Assembly: GCF_009829925.1 (NCBI RefSeq)
Contig: NZ_SNVJ01000003.1
Span: 1 to 64,000 of the forward strand
From: Teichococcus coralli
GTDB lineage: Bacteria > Pseudomonadota > Alphaproteobacteria > Acetobacterales > Acetobacteraceae
Reading direction: 5' to 3'
Length of the DNA: 64,000 bases
In this document: positions 25,294 through 33,625 of the stretch, one piece after another
Position numbering within the stretch: position 1 is the stretch's first letter
Layout of the letters: the number at the start of each line of letters is the position of its first letter
Position numbers and translations under genes: made by a program
Notes under the pieces: model-generated
What the model was told of the DNA's origin: nothing
Seen by the model: only the letters and a program-made list of their open reading frames with translations
Databases searched by the model: none

Positions 25294-26715
25294 TCATGCG
25301 GCGCTGGCCGGCAGGCGGAACAGCACGGCCAGGCCCGGCCGCCTGGGCGGGCCGCCGGCATCGGCGAACCAGATCGTGCCGCCGTGCAGCTGCACGACCG
25401 CCCGCACCAGGGAAAGGCCGAGGCCCGAGCCCGGCGTCGTGCGGGCGGCATCGGCGCGAAAAAAGCGCTCGCCCACGCGCGTGCGGTCCTGCACCGAGAG
25501 GCCCGGCCCTTCATCGGCCACGCGCACCACCACGGCATCCGGCTCCTGCACGGCGGTCAGGCTGATGGCGCTGCCCGGCGGGCTGAACTTCACGGCATTG
25601 TCCAGCAGGTTGGCCAGCACCTGCAGCAGCAGGTCGCGGTCCCCGCCCAGCGGCAGCGGCTCGGGCCAGTCGGTGTGCAGGGTCTGGCCGCGCGCCTCCG
25701 CCGATGCGCCATAAAGCTCGGCGGCATCGGCCAGCACCTGCGCGAGGTCAAAGCGCGCGAAGGCGGCGCGGCGGGCGCCGGCCTCCATTTCCGCGATGCG
25801 CAGCACCGCCTGGAACACGCGGGTGACGTTGTCGAGGTCGGCAATGCCGCGCTCAATGGCGCCGCGCAGCTCGCCAGGGTCGTCGCTGCCGCCGAGCAGC
25901 GCCTCCTCCAACCCGTTGCGGGCCCGGGCGATGGGCGTGCGCAGGTCATGCGCGATGGCGTCCGAGACGCCGCGCACACCGTCCATCAGCTGCGCGATGC
26001 GGTCCAGCATGGTGTTCATGCTGGCGCCGAGCCGGTCGAACTCGTCATCGTGCAGGGAAAGCGGCACGCGCGGCGAAAGGTCGCCGCCGGCGATCAGCGC
26101 CGCCGTGGCGGAGGCTGGCGCGAGGCGCCGCTCCAGCGCCCGCCGCATCAGCCAGGCGCCCACCAGCGCGAAGACCAGCGCGCTGCCCGCGGCCCAGTAG
26201 AGCCCGTCCGTCAGCAGGGCGCGCAGGCGCTGCTTCTCGCCCACCTCGCGGCCGACCGCCAGCTTGCTGCCGTCGGAGAGGTCGAGCACCAGCAGGCGGC
26301 CCTCGCCGGGCTGGCCGTCCTCGTGCTGCAGGGTGAGGCTGTACCAGTCCTGGTTCCCCGGGCGCTCCGGCGGCAGCGCCGCCAGGTTGCCGACAACGCG
26401 GCTGCCGGCGGCATCCTGCAGCCGGTAGAGGGTCTGCCCCTCCACATCCACCGCCAGGCGCTCCTCGATCGCATCCACCAGCCCCTGCTGGCCGGCATCG
26501 CGCCAGCGATCGCTCAGCGCGTGCGCGTCGGCGCGGATGGCGGCGTCCGTCTGGCGCTCCAGCGCCCCGGCGGTGCCCCACCAGAGCACCGCCGCGAAGG
26601 CGAGGCCGGCCATCAGGAACATCGCCGCGAAGAGCACGGCGAAGCGGAAACCGGCCGAGGAAAGCAGGCGCCAGAGCGGCCCGGGGTGCTGCTGCCGCCG
26701 CCGCGTATGGGGCAT
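25294..26715 (-). CDS. Two-component sensor histidine kinase
   Basis: A 473-residue membrane sensor kinase. The first membrane helix is FAVLFAAMFLMAGLAFAAVLWW (about residues 25-46), a periplasmic sensor of about 120 residues follows, then the second helix WAAGSALVFALVGAWLM, a HAMP linker (LERRLAPA...GGDLSPRVPLSLHDDEFDRLG), the phosphoacceptor H-box SDAIAHDLRTPIARARNG, N-box NLLDNAVKFSP, and G boxes DEGPGLSV and GSGLGLSLV. It autophosphorylates on the H-box His and passes phosphate to the response regulator encoded just upstream (gap of ten bases). The signal is unknown; the architecture resembles QseC/TctE-type kinases. Confidence 0.95.
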   Translation of the reverse strand: MPHTRRRQQHPGPLWRLLSSAGFRFAVLFAAMFLMAGLAFAAVLWWGTAGALERQTDAAIRADAHALSDRWRDAGQQGLVDAIEERLAVDVEGQTLYRLQDAAGSRVVGNLAALPPERPGNQDWYSLTLQHEDGQPGEGRLLVLDLSDGSKLAVGREVGEKQRLRALLTDGLYWAAGSALVFALVGAWLMRRALERRLAPASATAALIAGGDLSPRVPLSLHDDEFDRLGASMNTMLDRIAQLMDGVRGVSDAIAHDLRTPIARARNGLEEALLGGSDDPGELRGAIERGIADLDNVTRVFQAVLRIAEMEAGARRAAFARFDLAQVLADAAELYGASAEARGQTLHTDWPEPLPLGGDRDLLLQVLANLLDNAVKFSPPGSAISLTAVQEPDAVVVRVADEGPGLSVQDRTRVGERFFRADAARTTPGSGLGLSLVRAVVQLHGGTIWFADAGGPPRRPGLAVLFRLPASAA

Positions 26716-26725
26716 CAGGCGCGGG

Positions 26726-27406
26726 TCACGGCTCGCCGCGGATCATGTAGCCGGCATTGCGCACCGTGTGGATCAGCGGCTTGTCGAACCCCTTGTCCAG
26801 CTTCTGCCGCAGGCGGGAGACATGCACGTCGATCACGTTGGTCTGCGGGTCGAAGTGATAGTCCCACACCTTCTCCAGCAGCATGGTGCGGGTGACGACC
26901 TGCCCGGCATGGCGCATCAGGTGCTCCAGCAAGCGGAACTCGCGCGGCTGGATGTCGATCTTCTTGCCGCCGCGGGTGACGGTGCGGGAAAGCAGGTCCA
27001 GCTCCAGATCCGCCACCTTCAGCCGGGTCGCGGGGGTGTCCACCGCCGGGCGGCGGCCCAGCGCCTCGACGCGCGCCAGCAGCTCGGCGAAGGCGAAGGG
27101 CTTCACCAGGTAGTCGTCGCCGCCGGCCTTCAGGCCCTTCACCCGCTCATCCACCCCGGCGAGCGCCGAAAGGAACAGCACAGGAGTGTGGTTGCCCTGG
27201 CCGCGCAGCGTCTCGACCAGGCGCACGCCATCCACGCCGCCGGGCAGCATGCGGTCCAGCACCAGCAGGTCGAAGCTCTCGCCGGCGGCCATGAACAGCC
27301 CGTCCCGCCCGCTGGCCGCGTGCTCGACGGTGTGACCGGCCTCCTGCAGCCCCTTCTTCACGAAGCGGCCGACCTCGGCATCATCCTCCACCAGCAGAAT
27401 TCGCAT
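26726..27406 (-). CDS. OmpR/PhoB-family response regulator
   Basis: A 226-residue DNA-binding regulator paired with the downstream kinase. The receiver domain (1-115) has the acidic pocket VEDDAEV, phosphoacceptor Asp51 in LVLDRMLPG, and the switch Lys in DYLVKPFAFAELL. The C-terminal winged helix (about 130-226) shows the PhoB-type core DIQPREFRLLEHLMRHAGQVVTR and NVIDVHVSRLRQKLD...IHTVRNAGYMI. AAGGAG lies nine bases before ATG 27406. The upstream 412 bases (27407-27818) hold the promoter together with a possible small plus-strand gene and a terminator. Confidence 0.95.
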   Translation of the reverse strand: MRILLVEDDAEVGRFVKKGLQEAGHTVEHAASGRDGLFMAAGESFDLLVLDRMLPGGVDGVRLVETLRGQGNHTPVLFLSALAGVDERVKGLKAGGDDYLVKPFAFAELLARVEALGRRPAVDTPATRLKVADLELDLLSRTVTRGGKKIDIQPREFRLLEHLMRHAGQVVTRTMLLEKVWDYHFDPQTNVIDVHVSRLRQKLDKGFDKPLIHTVRNAGYMIRGEP

Positions 27407-27599
27407 GGTGCCACGCTCCTTGTCCTGTGCGCCGCCCTCCCGCGGGCCGGCAGGGCGGAGGGAGGCGCAGCCGGCGCCAGGATGCCTCGCCGCGCGCCGC
27501 CGCGCCAGACCGGGCCTTGCCGTTGCCATTCCCTGCGGGCGGGGCAGCTACCCTTCCGGCCATGCCGCCGCTGCCCCGCCGGGCGAGTTTTTCGCCTGG

Positions 27600-27740
27600 G
27601 TGGCGGCCGAATCGCTGGTGGCGAAGGCGCTGCGGCACCCGTTGATCGCCGAGAAGAAGGCCGAGCCGCGCTGGCTCAAGGCGGCGGGCTATTGGAAGCT
27701 CGGGCAGGCCGCGGTGCACGAACAGCATTCCGGGGACTGA
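27600..27740 (+). CDS. Possible small protein gene (uncertain)
   Basis: Unrecognised 46-residue reading frame starting at GTG 27600, in the spacer between the response regulator and the iron-type ABC ATPase gene. Its composition is protein-like (Lys/Glu/Ala helical, ending WLKAAGYWKLGQAAVHEQ), and codon third positions are GC-rich as in real genes here. The same frame stays open further upstream, so the true start may be earlier. No convincing Shine-Dalgarno is seen. What favours a real gene is the strong plus-strand terminator six bases after its stop, which serves no other plus-strand gene. Confidence 0.35.
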   Translation: MAAESLVAKALRHPLIAEKKAEPRWLKAAGYWKLGQAAVHEQHSGD

Positions 27741-27746
27741 TCCCGG

Positions 27747-27785
27747 AGCCCAGGGTGGCGGTTGCCACCCCGGCGGGGGCTTTTT
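27747..27785 (+). terminator. Plus-strand intrinsic terminator
   Basis: Nested hairpin: outer AGCCC/GGGCT (27747-27751 with 27777-27781), inner GGGTGGC-GGTT-GCCACCC (27753-27770), closing directly into TTTTT at 27781-27785. It is oriented for plus-strand transcripts only; the minus strand has no T run after the stem. Confidence 0.7.
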
Positions 27786-27818
27786 CCAAAGCGGGCGGCG
27801 GCGCCCCCTTTGCCGGGT

Positions 27819-28613
27819 TCAGGCCGGCAACGGATCGTCGGCCAGCACCTGGAGGTGGCCGAGCGAGCAGCGCTCCACCCGTGCCGAGACGCCATAGACC
27901 TCCGCCAGCAGCGCGGGCGTCAGGGTCTCCTCCGGCGCGCCTTCCGCACGCACCGCCCCCTGGGACAGCATCACCAGCCGGTCGGCGAAGCGCGCCGCGA
28001 GGCCGAGGTCGTGCAGCACCACCACGGTGACCAGCGCCCTCTCACGGGTCAGCGCCTGGACGAGCTGCATGACGGCCAGCTGGTAGCGCAGGTCGAGGGC
28101 GCTGGTCGGCTCGTCGAGCAGCAGCACCTCGGGCTGGCGCACCAGGGCCTGGGCGAGCCCGGCCATCTGCCGCTGCCCGCCGGAGAGCCGGTCCAGACCG
28201 ACCAGCGCGAGATGCGCGATTCCGAGCCGCTCCAGCAGCGCCAGCGCCCGCTCGGCGGCGGCGCGGGCGGAGATGCCGGAGGCGCCGAAGCCGCCCGGGC
28301 TGGCCTTCAGCGCGCCCAACAGGGTTTCCAGCACCGTCAGCGCCACGCCCTGCGGCAGGCTCTGCGGCATGTAGGCGATGTGCCGGGCACGGCGCTCCAG
28401 CGGCAGGCCCACCATCTCCTGCCCGTCCAGCCGGACCGAGCCGCGCGCCGGCAGCAGCCCGGCGAGGCCGCGCAGCAGGGTGGACTTGCCGGCGCCGTTC
28501 GGCCCCACCAGCGCGGTGATGGCGCCCGCCTCCAGCGGCGCGAGGCTGGCCTCCCGCAGCACCGTGCGGCGGCCATAGCCGAGGGTGAGGCCCTGGATCT
28601 CCAGCCGCCTCAT
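27819..28613 (-). CDS. Iron-chelate/B12-type ABC transporter ATPase (FecE-like)
   Basis: A 264-residue ATPase with Walker A GPNGAGKSTLLRGLAG, Q-loop MPQSLPQG, ABC signature RLSGGQRQMAGLAQALVRQ, Walker B VLLLDEPTSALD and switch His VVLHDLGLAARFAD. The pattern is that of FecE/FepC/BtuD ATPases that power import of ferric siderophores, haem or cobalamin. The start overlaps the stop of the permease gene as ATGA, so the two form a pair. No periplasmic binding protein or TonB receptor gene is present beside them. Confidence 0.92.
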   Translation of the reverse strand: MRRLEIQGLTLGYGRRTVLREASLAPLEAGAITALVGPNGAGKSTLLRGLAGLLPARGSVRLDGQEMVGLPLERRARHIAYMPQSLPQGVALTVLETLLGALKASPGGFGASGISARAAAERALALLERLGIAHLALVGLDRLSGGQRQMAGLAQALVRQPEVLLLDEPTSALDLRYQLAVMQLVQALTRERALVTVVVLHDLGLAARFADRLVMLSQGAVRAEGAPEETLTPALLAEVYGVSARVERCSLGHLQVLADDPLPA

Positions 28614-29668
28614 GCGCGCCGCCCCCGGGTGAAGACCAACACGATGAAGACCGGCACGCCGACCAGCGCGGTAACGATGCCGATCGGCACAAGAAGTCCT
28701 GGCACCAGCAGCTTGCTCGCCACCGAGGAGAGCGAGAGCAGCAGCGCCCCGCAAAGCGCCGCGGCGGGCAGGAAGAAGCGGTGGTCCTCGCCCACCAGCA
28801 GCCGCGCCGCATGCGGCCCGACCAGCCCGACGAAGCCGATGGTGCCGACAAAGGCCACCGAGACGGCGGAGAGCAGCGAGACGCGCAGCAGCGCACCGTC
28901 CCGCAGGCGGCTGGCGTTGACGCCGAAGGAAAGCGCCCGCTCCTCGCCGAGGCGCAGCGCCGTCAGCTTCCAGGCGGCGCGGGCGATGAAGGGGATGACG
29001 ACGGCCAGCGCGAGGGCGAGGATGCCGATCTTCGGCCAGGTGGCGCGCGCCAGACTGCCCATGGACCAGAAGACGAGTTGCTGCAGCGCCTGCTCGGTGG
29101 CGACGAACTGCAACAGCGCCACGGCGGCGTTGAAGGCGAAGACCAGCGCGATGCCGAACAGCACCAGCGCCTCCACCCCCGCCCCGCGCAGGCGCGACAG
29201 CGCCCGCAGCAGCATCACCGAGCCGAAGGCGAAGAGGAAGGCGTTGCCGGACAGCAGCCAGGCCTGCGGGACCCACGGCACGCCCACCCCGAGCACGATG
29301 GCCAGCGCCGCCCCCAGCGAGGCGGCCGAGGAAACGCCCAGGGTGAAGGGGCTGGCCAGCGGGTTGTTCAGCACCGTCTGCATCTCGGCGCCGGCCAAAG
29401 CCAGCGCGGCGCCCACCAGCACGGCCATCACGGCATAGGGCAGCCGCACATCCCAGACAATGACACGCACCGGGCCGCTGGCGGCGGCGGGGTGCAGCAG
29501 CACGTCCACCACGTCGGCGAGGCCGAGGCGGGAGGGGCCGGTCGCCACGTCGAGCAGCAGCGAGCCCGCCAGCAGCAGCGCCAGCGCCGCCAGCAGCGCC
29601 GAGCGCCGCCAGAGCAGCGCGCGATAGCCCTCGGCCGCACCGGCGGCGGAGACGGACAGGGCCGTCAC
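28610..29668 (-). CDS. FecCD-family ABC transporter permease
   Basis: A 352-residue inner-membrane permease with about nine to ten helices. FecCD motifs are VRLPYAVMAVLVGAALALAGAEMQTVLNNPLASPFTLGVSSAASLGAAL, split over residues 74-125, the coupling helix LTALRLGEERALSFGVN, and GTIGFVGLVGPHAARLLVGEDHR. Substrate class is ferric siderophore, haem or cobalamin. The likely start is a GTG at 29668 preceded by TGAGG. A single permease probably forms a homodimer. A Fur-like sequence lies about 125 bases upstream. Confidence 0.92.
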   Translation of the reverse strand: MTALSVSAAGAAEGYRALLWRRSALLAALALLLAGSLLLDVATGPSRLGLADVVDVLLHPAAASGPVRVIVWDVRLPYAVMAVLVGAALALAGAEMQTVLNNPLASPFTLGVSSAASLGAALAIVLGVGVPWVPQAWLLSGNAFLFAFGSVMLLRALSRLRGAGVEALVLFGIALVFAFNAAVALLQFVATEQALQQLVFWSMGSLARATWPKIGILALALAVVIPFIARAAWKLTALRLGEERALSFGVNASRLRDGALLRVSLLSAVSVAFVGTIGFVGLVGPHAARLLVGEDHRFFLPAAALCGALLLSLSSVASKLLVPGLLVPIGIVTALVGVPVFIVLVFTRGRRA

Positions 29669-29790
29669 CTCAGGCTGGCCCAGGAGCGCTGCGGGGCGGC
29701 TCGGCGACGGCGGTGCCGGCCCGCAGCACGCCAGCGCGGAGCAGGCAGGGGAGCTTCACCAGGCAAATCTTCCAACGGAGGAACTCATCA

Positions 29791-29811
29791 GCAACCAATA
29801 ATCAGTCGCAA
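29791..29811. promoter_or_regulatory. Possible Fur-like iron box
   Basis: An AT-rich imperfect dyad in the spacer upstream of the iron-type permease gene reads, on the coding strand, TTGCGACTGATTATTGGTTG. It resembles the TTGC...TGATT...GC-type Fur boxes of Rhodospirillales. The match is partial and judged by eye. Confidence 0.3.
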
Positions 29812-29892
29812 CTCCAAGACCAACCCCCCTGTTCGCGCCCCAGGCATGTCCCGGCGCAGAATTCCCGGCGAAGTTCCTGCCTCCGGCTCCGC

Positions 29893-30984
29893 TCAGCCCG
29901 CCGAGCCCGGCCGGCGCCCGACCTGCACGGCCATCTCGCGCGGCCGGCCGTCCCGCGTCAGCGTCAGGCGGATGGTCTGGCCCGGCGGCGTCCCCGCCAC
30001 GCCGCGGATCAGCGCGCGCGAGGTCTCGATGCGCTCCCCGTTCAGCGCGGTGACCACGTCGCCCTGGCGCAGCCCGGCACGGGCGGCGGGGCTGTTGCGC
30101 TCGACGTTCTGCACCTGCACGCCGCGGTTGCGCATGCCCGGCCCGGCCTCCTCGCCCGTGTCCTGCACGGCGATCCCCAGCCAGCCGCGCTCCACGCGCC
30201 CGTCGCGCCGGAGCTGGTCGATCACGCCGCGCGCCAGGTCGGAGGGTGTGGCGAAGCCGATGCCGGCCGAGGCGCCGGTGGGCGAGAAGATGGCGGTGTT
30301 GATGCCGATGACCTCGCCCGCCGCGTTGAACAACGGGCCGCCCGAGTTGCCGGGATTGATGGCGGCGTCGGTCTGGATGAAGTCGTCGAAGGGCCCGGCG
30401 CCGATCTCCCGCCCGCGCGCCGAGACGATGCCCGAGGTCACGGTGCCCCCCAGGCCGAAGGGGTTGCCGGCCGCCAGCACCCACTGCCCGACGCGCAGCT
30501 CGGCGGAGGCACCCCAGGGCACGGAGGGCAGCGGCCTCGGCGCCTCCACCCGCAGAAGGGCGAGGTCGGTCAGGTCGTCGGTGCCGACCACATGGGCGGG
30601 CAGTTCCGTGCCGTCCTGCAGCGAAACCACCACCCGCACGGCGTTGCCGACCACGTGGTTGTTGGTGACGATGAAGCCGGCCGGGTCAACAATGAAGCCG
30701 GAGCCGGCCCCCTGCACCTGCTGCTTCCCGCGCCGCTCGCGGAAGTAGCGCTCGAACGGCGTGCCGCGCAGCTCGGGCGGGATCTGGGTCGTGGTCTGCT
30801 CGGAGAGCACGGCGATGTTGACCACGGCCGGCAGCACCGCCTCGGCCAGGTCGGCGAAGTCCGGCACCGCGCTGCGGGCGCCGCGCTGCGCCATGGCCGT
30901 GGGCGCCTGGCAGGCGGAAAGCACCGCCAGGCTGAGGAAGCCGGACATCACCATGCGGCGGGAGGCGGGGGTCGGGCGGGTCAT
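29893..30984 (-). CDS. DegP/DegQ-like trypsin-type serine protease with one PDZ domain
   Basis: Envelope protease/chaperone of 363 residues from ATG 30984. An N-terminal signal ends in LSLAVLSACQA, which fits a lipobox as well as a cleaved signal. The trypsin-like domain carries the catalytic His in VTNNHVVGNA, Asp in DDLTDLALL and Ser in AAINPGNSGGPLF, with the loop LAAGNPFGLGGTVTSGIVSA. A single PDZ domain (about 255-355) has NSPAARAGLRQGDVVTALNG. One PDZ makes it DegS/HtrA2-like in layout, while true DegP has two. Alternative ATGs at 30996 and 31026 exist. It probably acts on misfolded periplasmic proteins. Confidence 0.93.
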   Translation of the reverse strand: MTRPTPASRRMVMSGFLSLAVLSACQAPTAMAQRGARSAVPDFADLAEAVLPAVVNIAVLSEQTTTQIPPELRGTPFERYFRERRGKQQVQGAGSGFIVDPAGFIVTNNHVVGNAVRVVVSLQDGTELPAHVVGTDDLTDLALLRVEAPRPLPSVPWGASAELRVGQWVLAAGNPFGLGGTVTSGIVSARGREIGAGPFDDFIQTDAAINPGNSGGPLFNAAGEVIGINTAIFSPTGASAGIGFATPSDLARGVIDQLRRDGRVERGWLGIAVQDTGEEAGPGMRNRGVQVQNVERNSPAARAGLRQGDVVTALNGERIETSRALIRGVAGTPPGQTIRLTLTRDGRPREMAVQVGRRPGSAG

Positions 30985-31068
30985 TCCATCATCCATCGGC
31001 CGGGGTGCGGGAGCCTGGGGGGGCATGTGCGTTGCAGATTTGCAGCAGGAGCGGCGAAGGCAAGGCCT

Positions 31069-33525
31069 TTAGGTGCCGCGCGCCGGCTCCTCCGGCCAGT
31101 CGTGCTTGGGATAGCGGCCGCGCATCTCCTTGCGCACCTCCGCCCAGGCGCCGCGCCAGAAGCCCGGCAGGTCGGCGGTGACGGCGATCGGCCGCCCGGC
31201 GGGAGAGAGCAGCGCCACCTGCAAAGGGATGCGCCCCTCGGCCAGCGGCGGCAGGGTGGCGAGGCCGAACAGCCATTGCGCCCGCGCCTCCAGCCGCGGC
31301 ACCTCGCCGGTGTAGTCGATGGCGGCGCTGCGCCCGCCGGGCAGCGCCACGCGCGGCGGCAGGGCGGCGTCCAGCCGCTTCTGCAGGGCGTGCGGCAGCA
31401 GGCCGCGCAGGACCGCCACGGCGTCCAGCCCGCGCAACGCGGAAAGCTTTGTCATCCCGGAGAGCCAGGGGGCAAGCCAGGCCCCCTCCTCCGCGGCCAG
31501 GGCCGTATCTGAGACATCCGGCCATTCGCCGCCCTCGGTGCGGTGCATCCAGCCCATGCGGGCGCGGGTCTGGCGGGCGGCTTCGGTCCAGTCGAGGTCA
31601 CGGAAGCCGCGCGCGGCCGCGGCGGCGGCCAGCGCGGAGGCGACGGCGGCCGGATCGGCGTGCGGCAGGGTCGCCTCCTCCAGCACCAGCGGGCCAAGCC
31701 GCAGGCGGCGCCGCGCCACCACGGCATTGGCGCGCGGATCGAAGGCGGCGCCCTCCTCGCGCACCAGCCGCCCGGGAAAGGCGGCTTCCAGCGCCTCGCG
31801 GGTCAGCGGCGCGGCCATGCGGATGCGCGCCTCGGTGCCCAGCAGTTCGAGATCCGCCACCGCCAGCAGCGGCGCCTTGCCGAGCGGATCGGTGGCCGGC
31901 AGGCGGGCCCCCTGGCCCGAGGCGATGCGGAAGGCGCCGGCCATGCTGCCGCGCCGGGCGGCGATGCGGTCGGGAAAGCCGGCGGCCAGCAACAGCCCGG
32001 CATCGCCCTCCGCCTCCACCCCGCCGGGCACGCCGAGCCGGCGCCGGTGCAGCGTCACCGCGCGGCGGATGCGGCCGAGCGCGCCGCGGTCCGCGTTCGG
32101 ATCGTCGGCGCCGTGCAGAAGGTCGAGGCGCAGCTGGATGTCGGAGGGCGCCTCGCGGCCACGAATGGGGTCGCGCTCCTCCAGCAGGGCGGCGAGTTCG
32201 GCGGCCAGCGCCGCCGCCTCGGGCGTTTCCGTCGCCGCCATCATCCGGGCGAGGCGCGGATGCGTTCCCAGCCGCGCCATGCGCCGGCCCATGGGCGTGA
32301 TGCGCCCTCCGGTATCCAGCGCATCAAGGTCGCGCAGCAGGGCGCGGGCGGCGGCCATGGCGCCGGCCGGCGGCGGGTCCAGAAAGGCCATCTCCGCCGG
32401 CTCGGCGCCCCAGGCGGCGCAGTCCAGCGCCAGGCCGGAGAGCTCGCTCTCCAGGATCTCTGGCCGGTCGGCCTGCGGCAGGCCGCGGTGCAGCGCCTCC
32501 GTCCAGAGCCGGATGGCGACACCCGGCTCGGTGCGCCCGGCGCGGCCGGCGCGCTGCTCGGCGGCGGCGCGCGAGATGCGGACGGTGGCCAGGCGCGAGA
32601 GGCCGGTCGCCGGATCGAGCCGTGGCGCGCGGCGGAAGCCGCCATCCACCACGATGCGCACCCCCGGCACGGTCAGCGAGGTCTCGGCGATGGAGGTGGC
32701 CAGCACCACCTTGCGCCGGGAGGACGGGTTCAGCGCCTTGTCCTGCTCGGCCGGCGGCAGCTCGCCATGCAGCGGCAGCACCTCGGCCGCGACGCCGCCC
32801 AGCCGCTCGGCGGTGCGGCGGATCTCGCCCCAGCCCGGCAGGAAGGCCAGCACGTCGCCGGGGTGCTCGGCGAGCGCGGCGCGGATGGCGCCGGCCATGG
32901 CCTCGGGCAGGTCGCGCGGGTCCTGGAGGTCGCGCGGGCGGTGCTGGATGACGACCGGATGCGCCCGCCCCAGGCTCTCCACCACCGGCGCGTCGCCGAG
33001 CAATCGGGCAAAGCCCTCCGCCTCGATGGTGGCGGACATGGCGAGCAGCCGCAGCTCCGGCCGCAGCGCGTGCTGCAGGTCCAGGCAGAGGGCCAGGGCG
33101 AGGTCGGTGTCGAGGTTGCGCTCATGCGCCTCGTCGAACAGCACCGCCGCGACACCCTCCAACCCGGGGTCGGACTGCAATCGGCGGACCAGCAGCCCCT
33201 CGGTGACCACCTCGACGCGCGTGGCCTCCGAAACCGCCCGGTCCAACCGGGTGACGACGCCCACGGTGCGCCCCAACGGCTCCCCCAGCAGCTCGGACAT
33301 CCGTCGGGCGGCGGCGCGGGCGGCGACGCGGCGCGGCTCCAGCACCAGGATCTTGCCGCCCTCGGCCCAGGGCTCGTCCTTCAGCAGCAGCGGCACCAGG
33401 GTGGTCTTGCCAGCGCCGGGCGGCGCCACGAGCACGGCGTTGCTGCCGGCGCGCAGGGCCGCGGCCAGGCGCGGCAGGGCCTCGGTGACGGGAAGCTCGG
33501 GCAGCAGCGGCGAAACATGGTCCAT
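31069..33525 (-). CDS. hrpB: ATP-dependent helicase HrpB
   Basis: DEAH-box helicase of 818 residues; bacterial HrpB is a nucleic-acid helicase of uncertain substrate, with links to RNA metabolism and outer-membrane or surface traits. Motifs in order: Walker A VAPPGAGKTTLVPLLL, PRRVAARAAARRM, DEAH in LFDEAHERNLDTDLAL, motif III AMSATIE, ATSIAETSLTVPGV, and motif VI AEQRAGRAGRTEPGVAIRLW. The large C-terminal HrpB_C domain (about 480-818) contains the typical end ALLSPAGRPIAVTADLPGFW...EVRKEMRGRYPKHDWPE. Full length. Divergent from the DsbD-like gene with a 100-base gap. Confidence 0.96.
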   Translation of the reverse strand: MDHVSPLLPELPVTEALPRLAAALRAGSNAVLVAPPGAGKTTLVPLLLKDEPWAEGGKILVLEPRRVAARAAARRMSELLGEPLGRTVGVVTRLDRAVSEATRVEVVTEGLLVRRLQSDPGLEGVAAVLFDEAHERNLDTDLALALCLDLQHALRPELRLLAMSATIEAEGFARLLGDAPVVESLGRAHPVVIQHRPRDLQDPRDLPEAMAGAIRAALAEHPGDVLAFLPGWGEIRRTAERLGGVAAEVLPLHGELPPAEQDKALNPSSRRKVVLATSIAETSLTVPGVRIVVDGGFRRAPRLDPATGLSRLATVRISRAAAEQRAGRAGRTEPGVAIRLWTEALHRGLPQADRPEILESELSGLALDCAAWGAEPAEMAFLDPPPAGAMAAARALLRDLDALDTGGRITPMGRRMARLGTHPRLARMMAATETPEAAALAAELAALLEERDPIRGREAPSDIQLRLDLLHGADDPNADRGALGRIRRAVTLHRRRLGVPGGVEAEGDAGLLLAAGFPDRIAARRGSMAGAFRIASGQGARLPATDPLGKAPLLAVADLELLGTEARIRMAAPLTREALEAAFPGRLVREEGAAFDPRANAVVARRRLRLGPLVLEEATLPHADPAAVASALAAAAAARGFRDLDWTEAARQTRARMGWMHRTEGGEWPDVSDTALAAEEGAWLAPWLSGMTKLSALRGLDAVAVLRGLLPHALQKRLDAALPPRVALPGGRSAAIDYTGEVPRLEARAQWLFGLATLPPLAEGRIPLQVALLSPAGRPIAVTADLPGFWRGAWAEVRKEMRGRYPKHDWPEEPARGT

Positions 33526-33625
33526 GCCCGCCCCTCTAGCGCATCGGCGGGGGGTCCGCAGCCGCGCAACGCTTCGTCACCGGGCGGGGCTTTCCCCGGG
33601 AGGGGAAATCGGCTTTCAGTGCGCC

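Noticed and set aside
31319..33625. Plus-strand extension of the DsbD-like frame by about 770 codons
   Set aside because: It is antisense to hrpB and precedes a clear signal peptide at ATG 33626; its Ser/Arg composition is that of a shadow frame.
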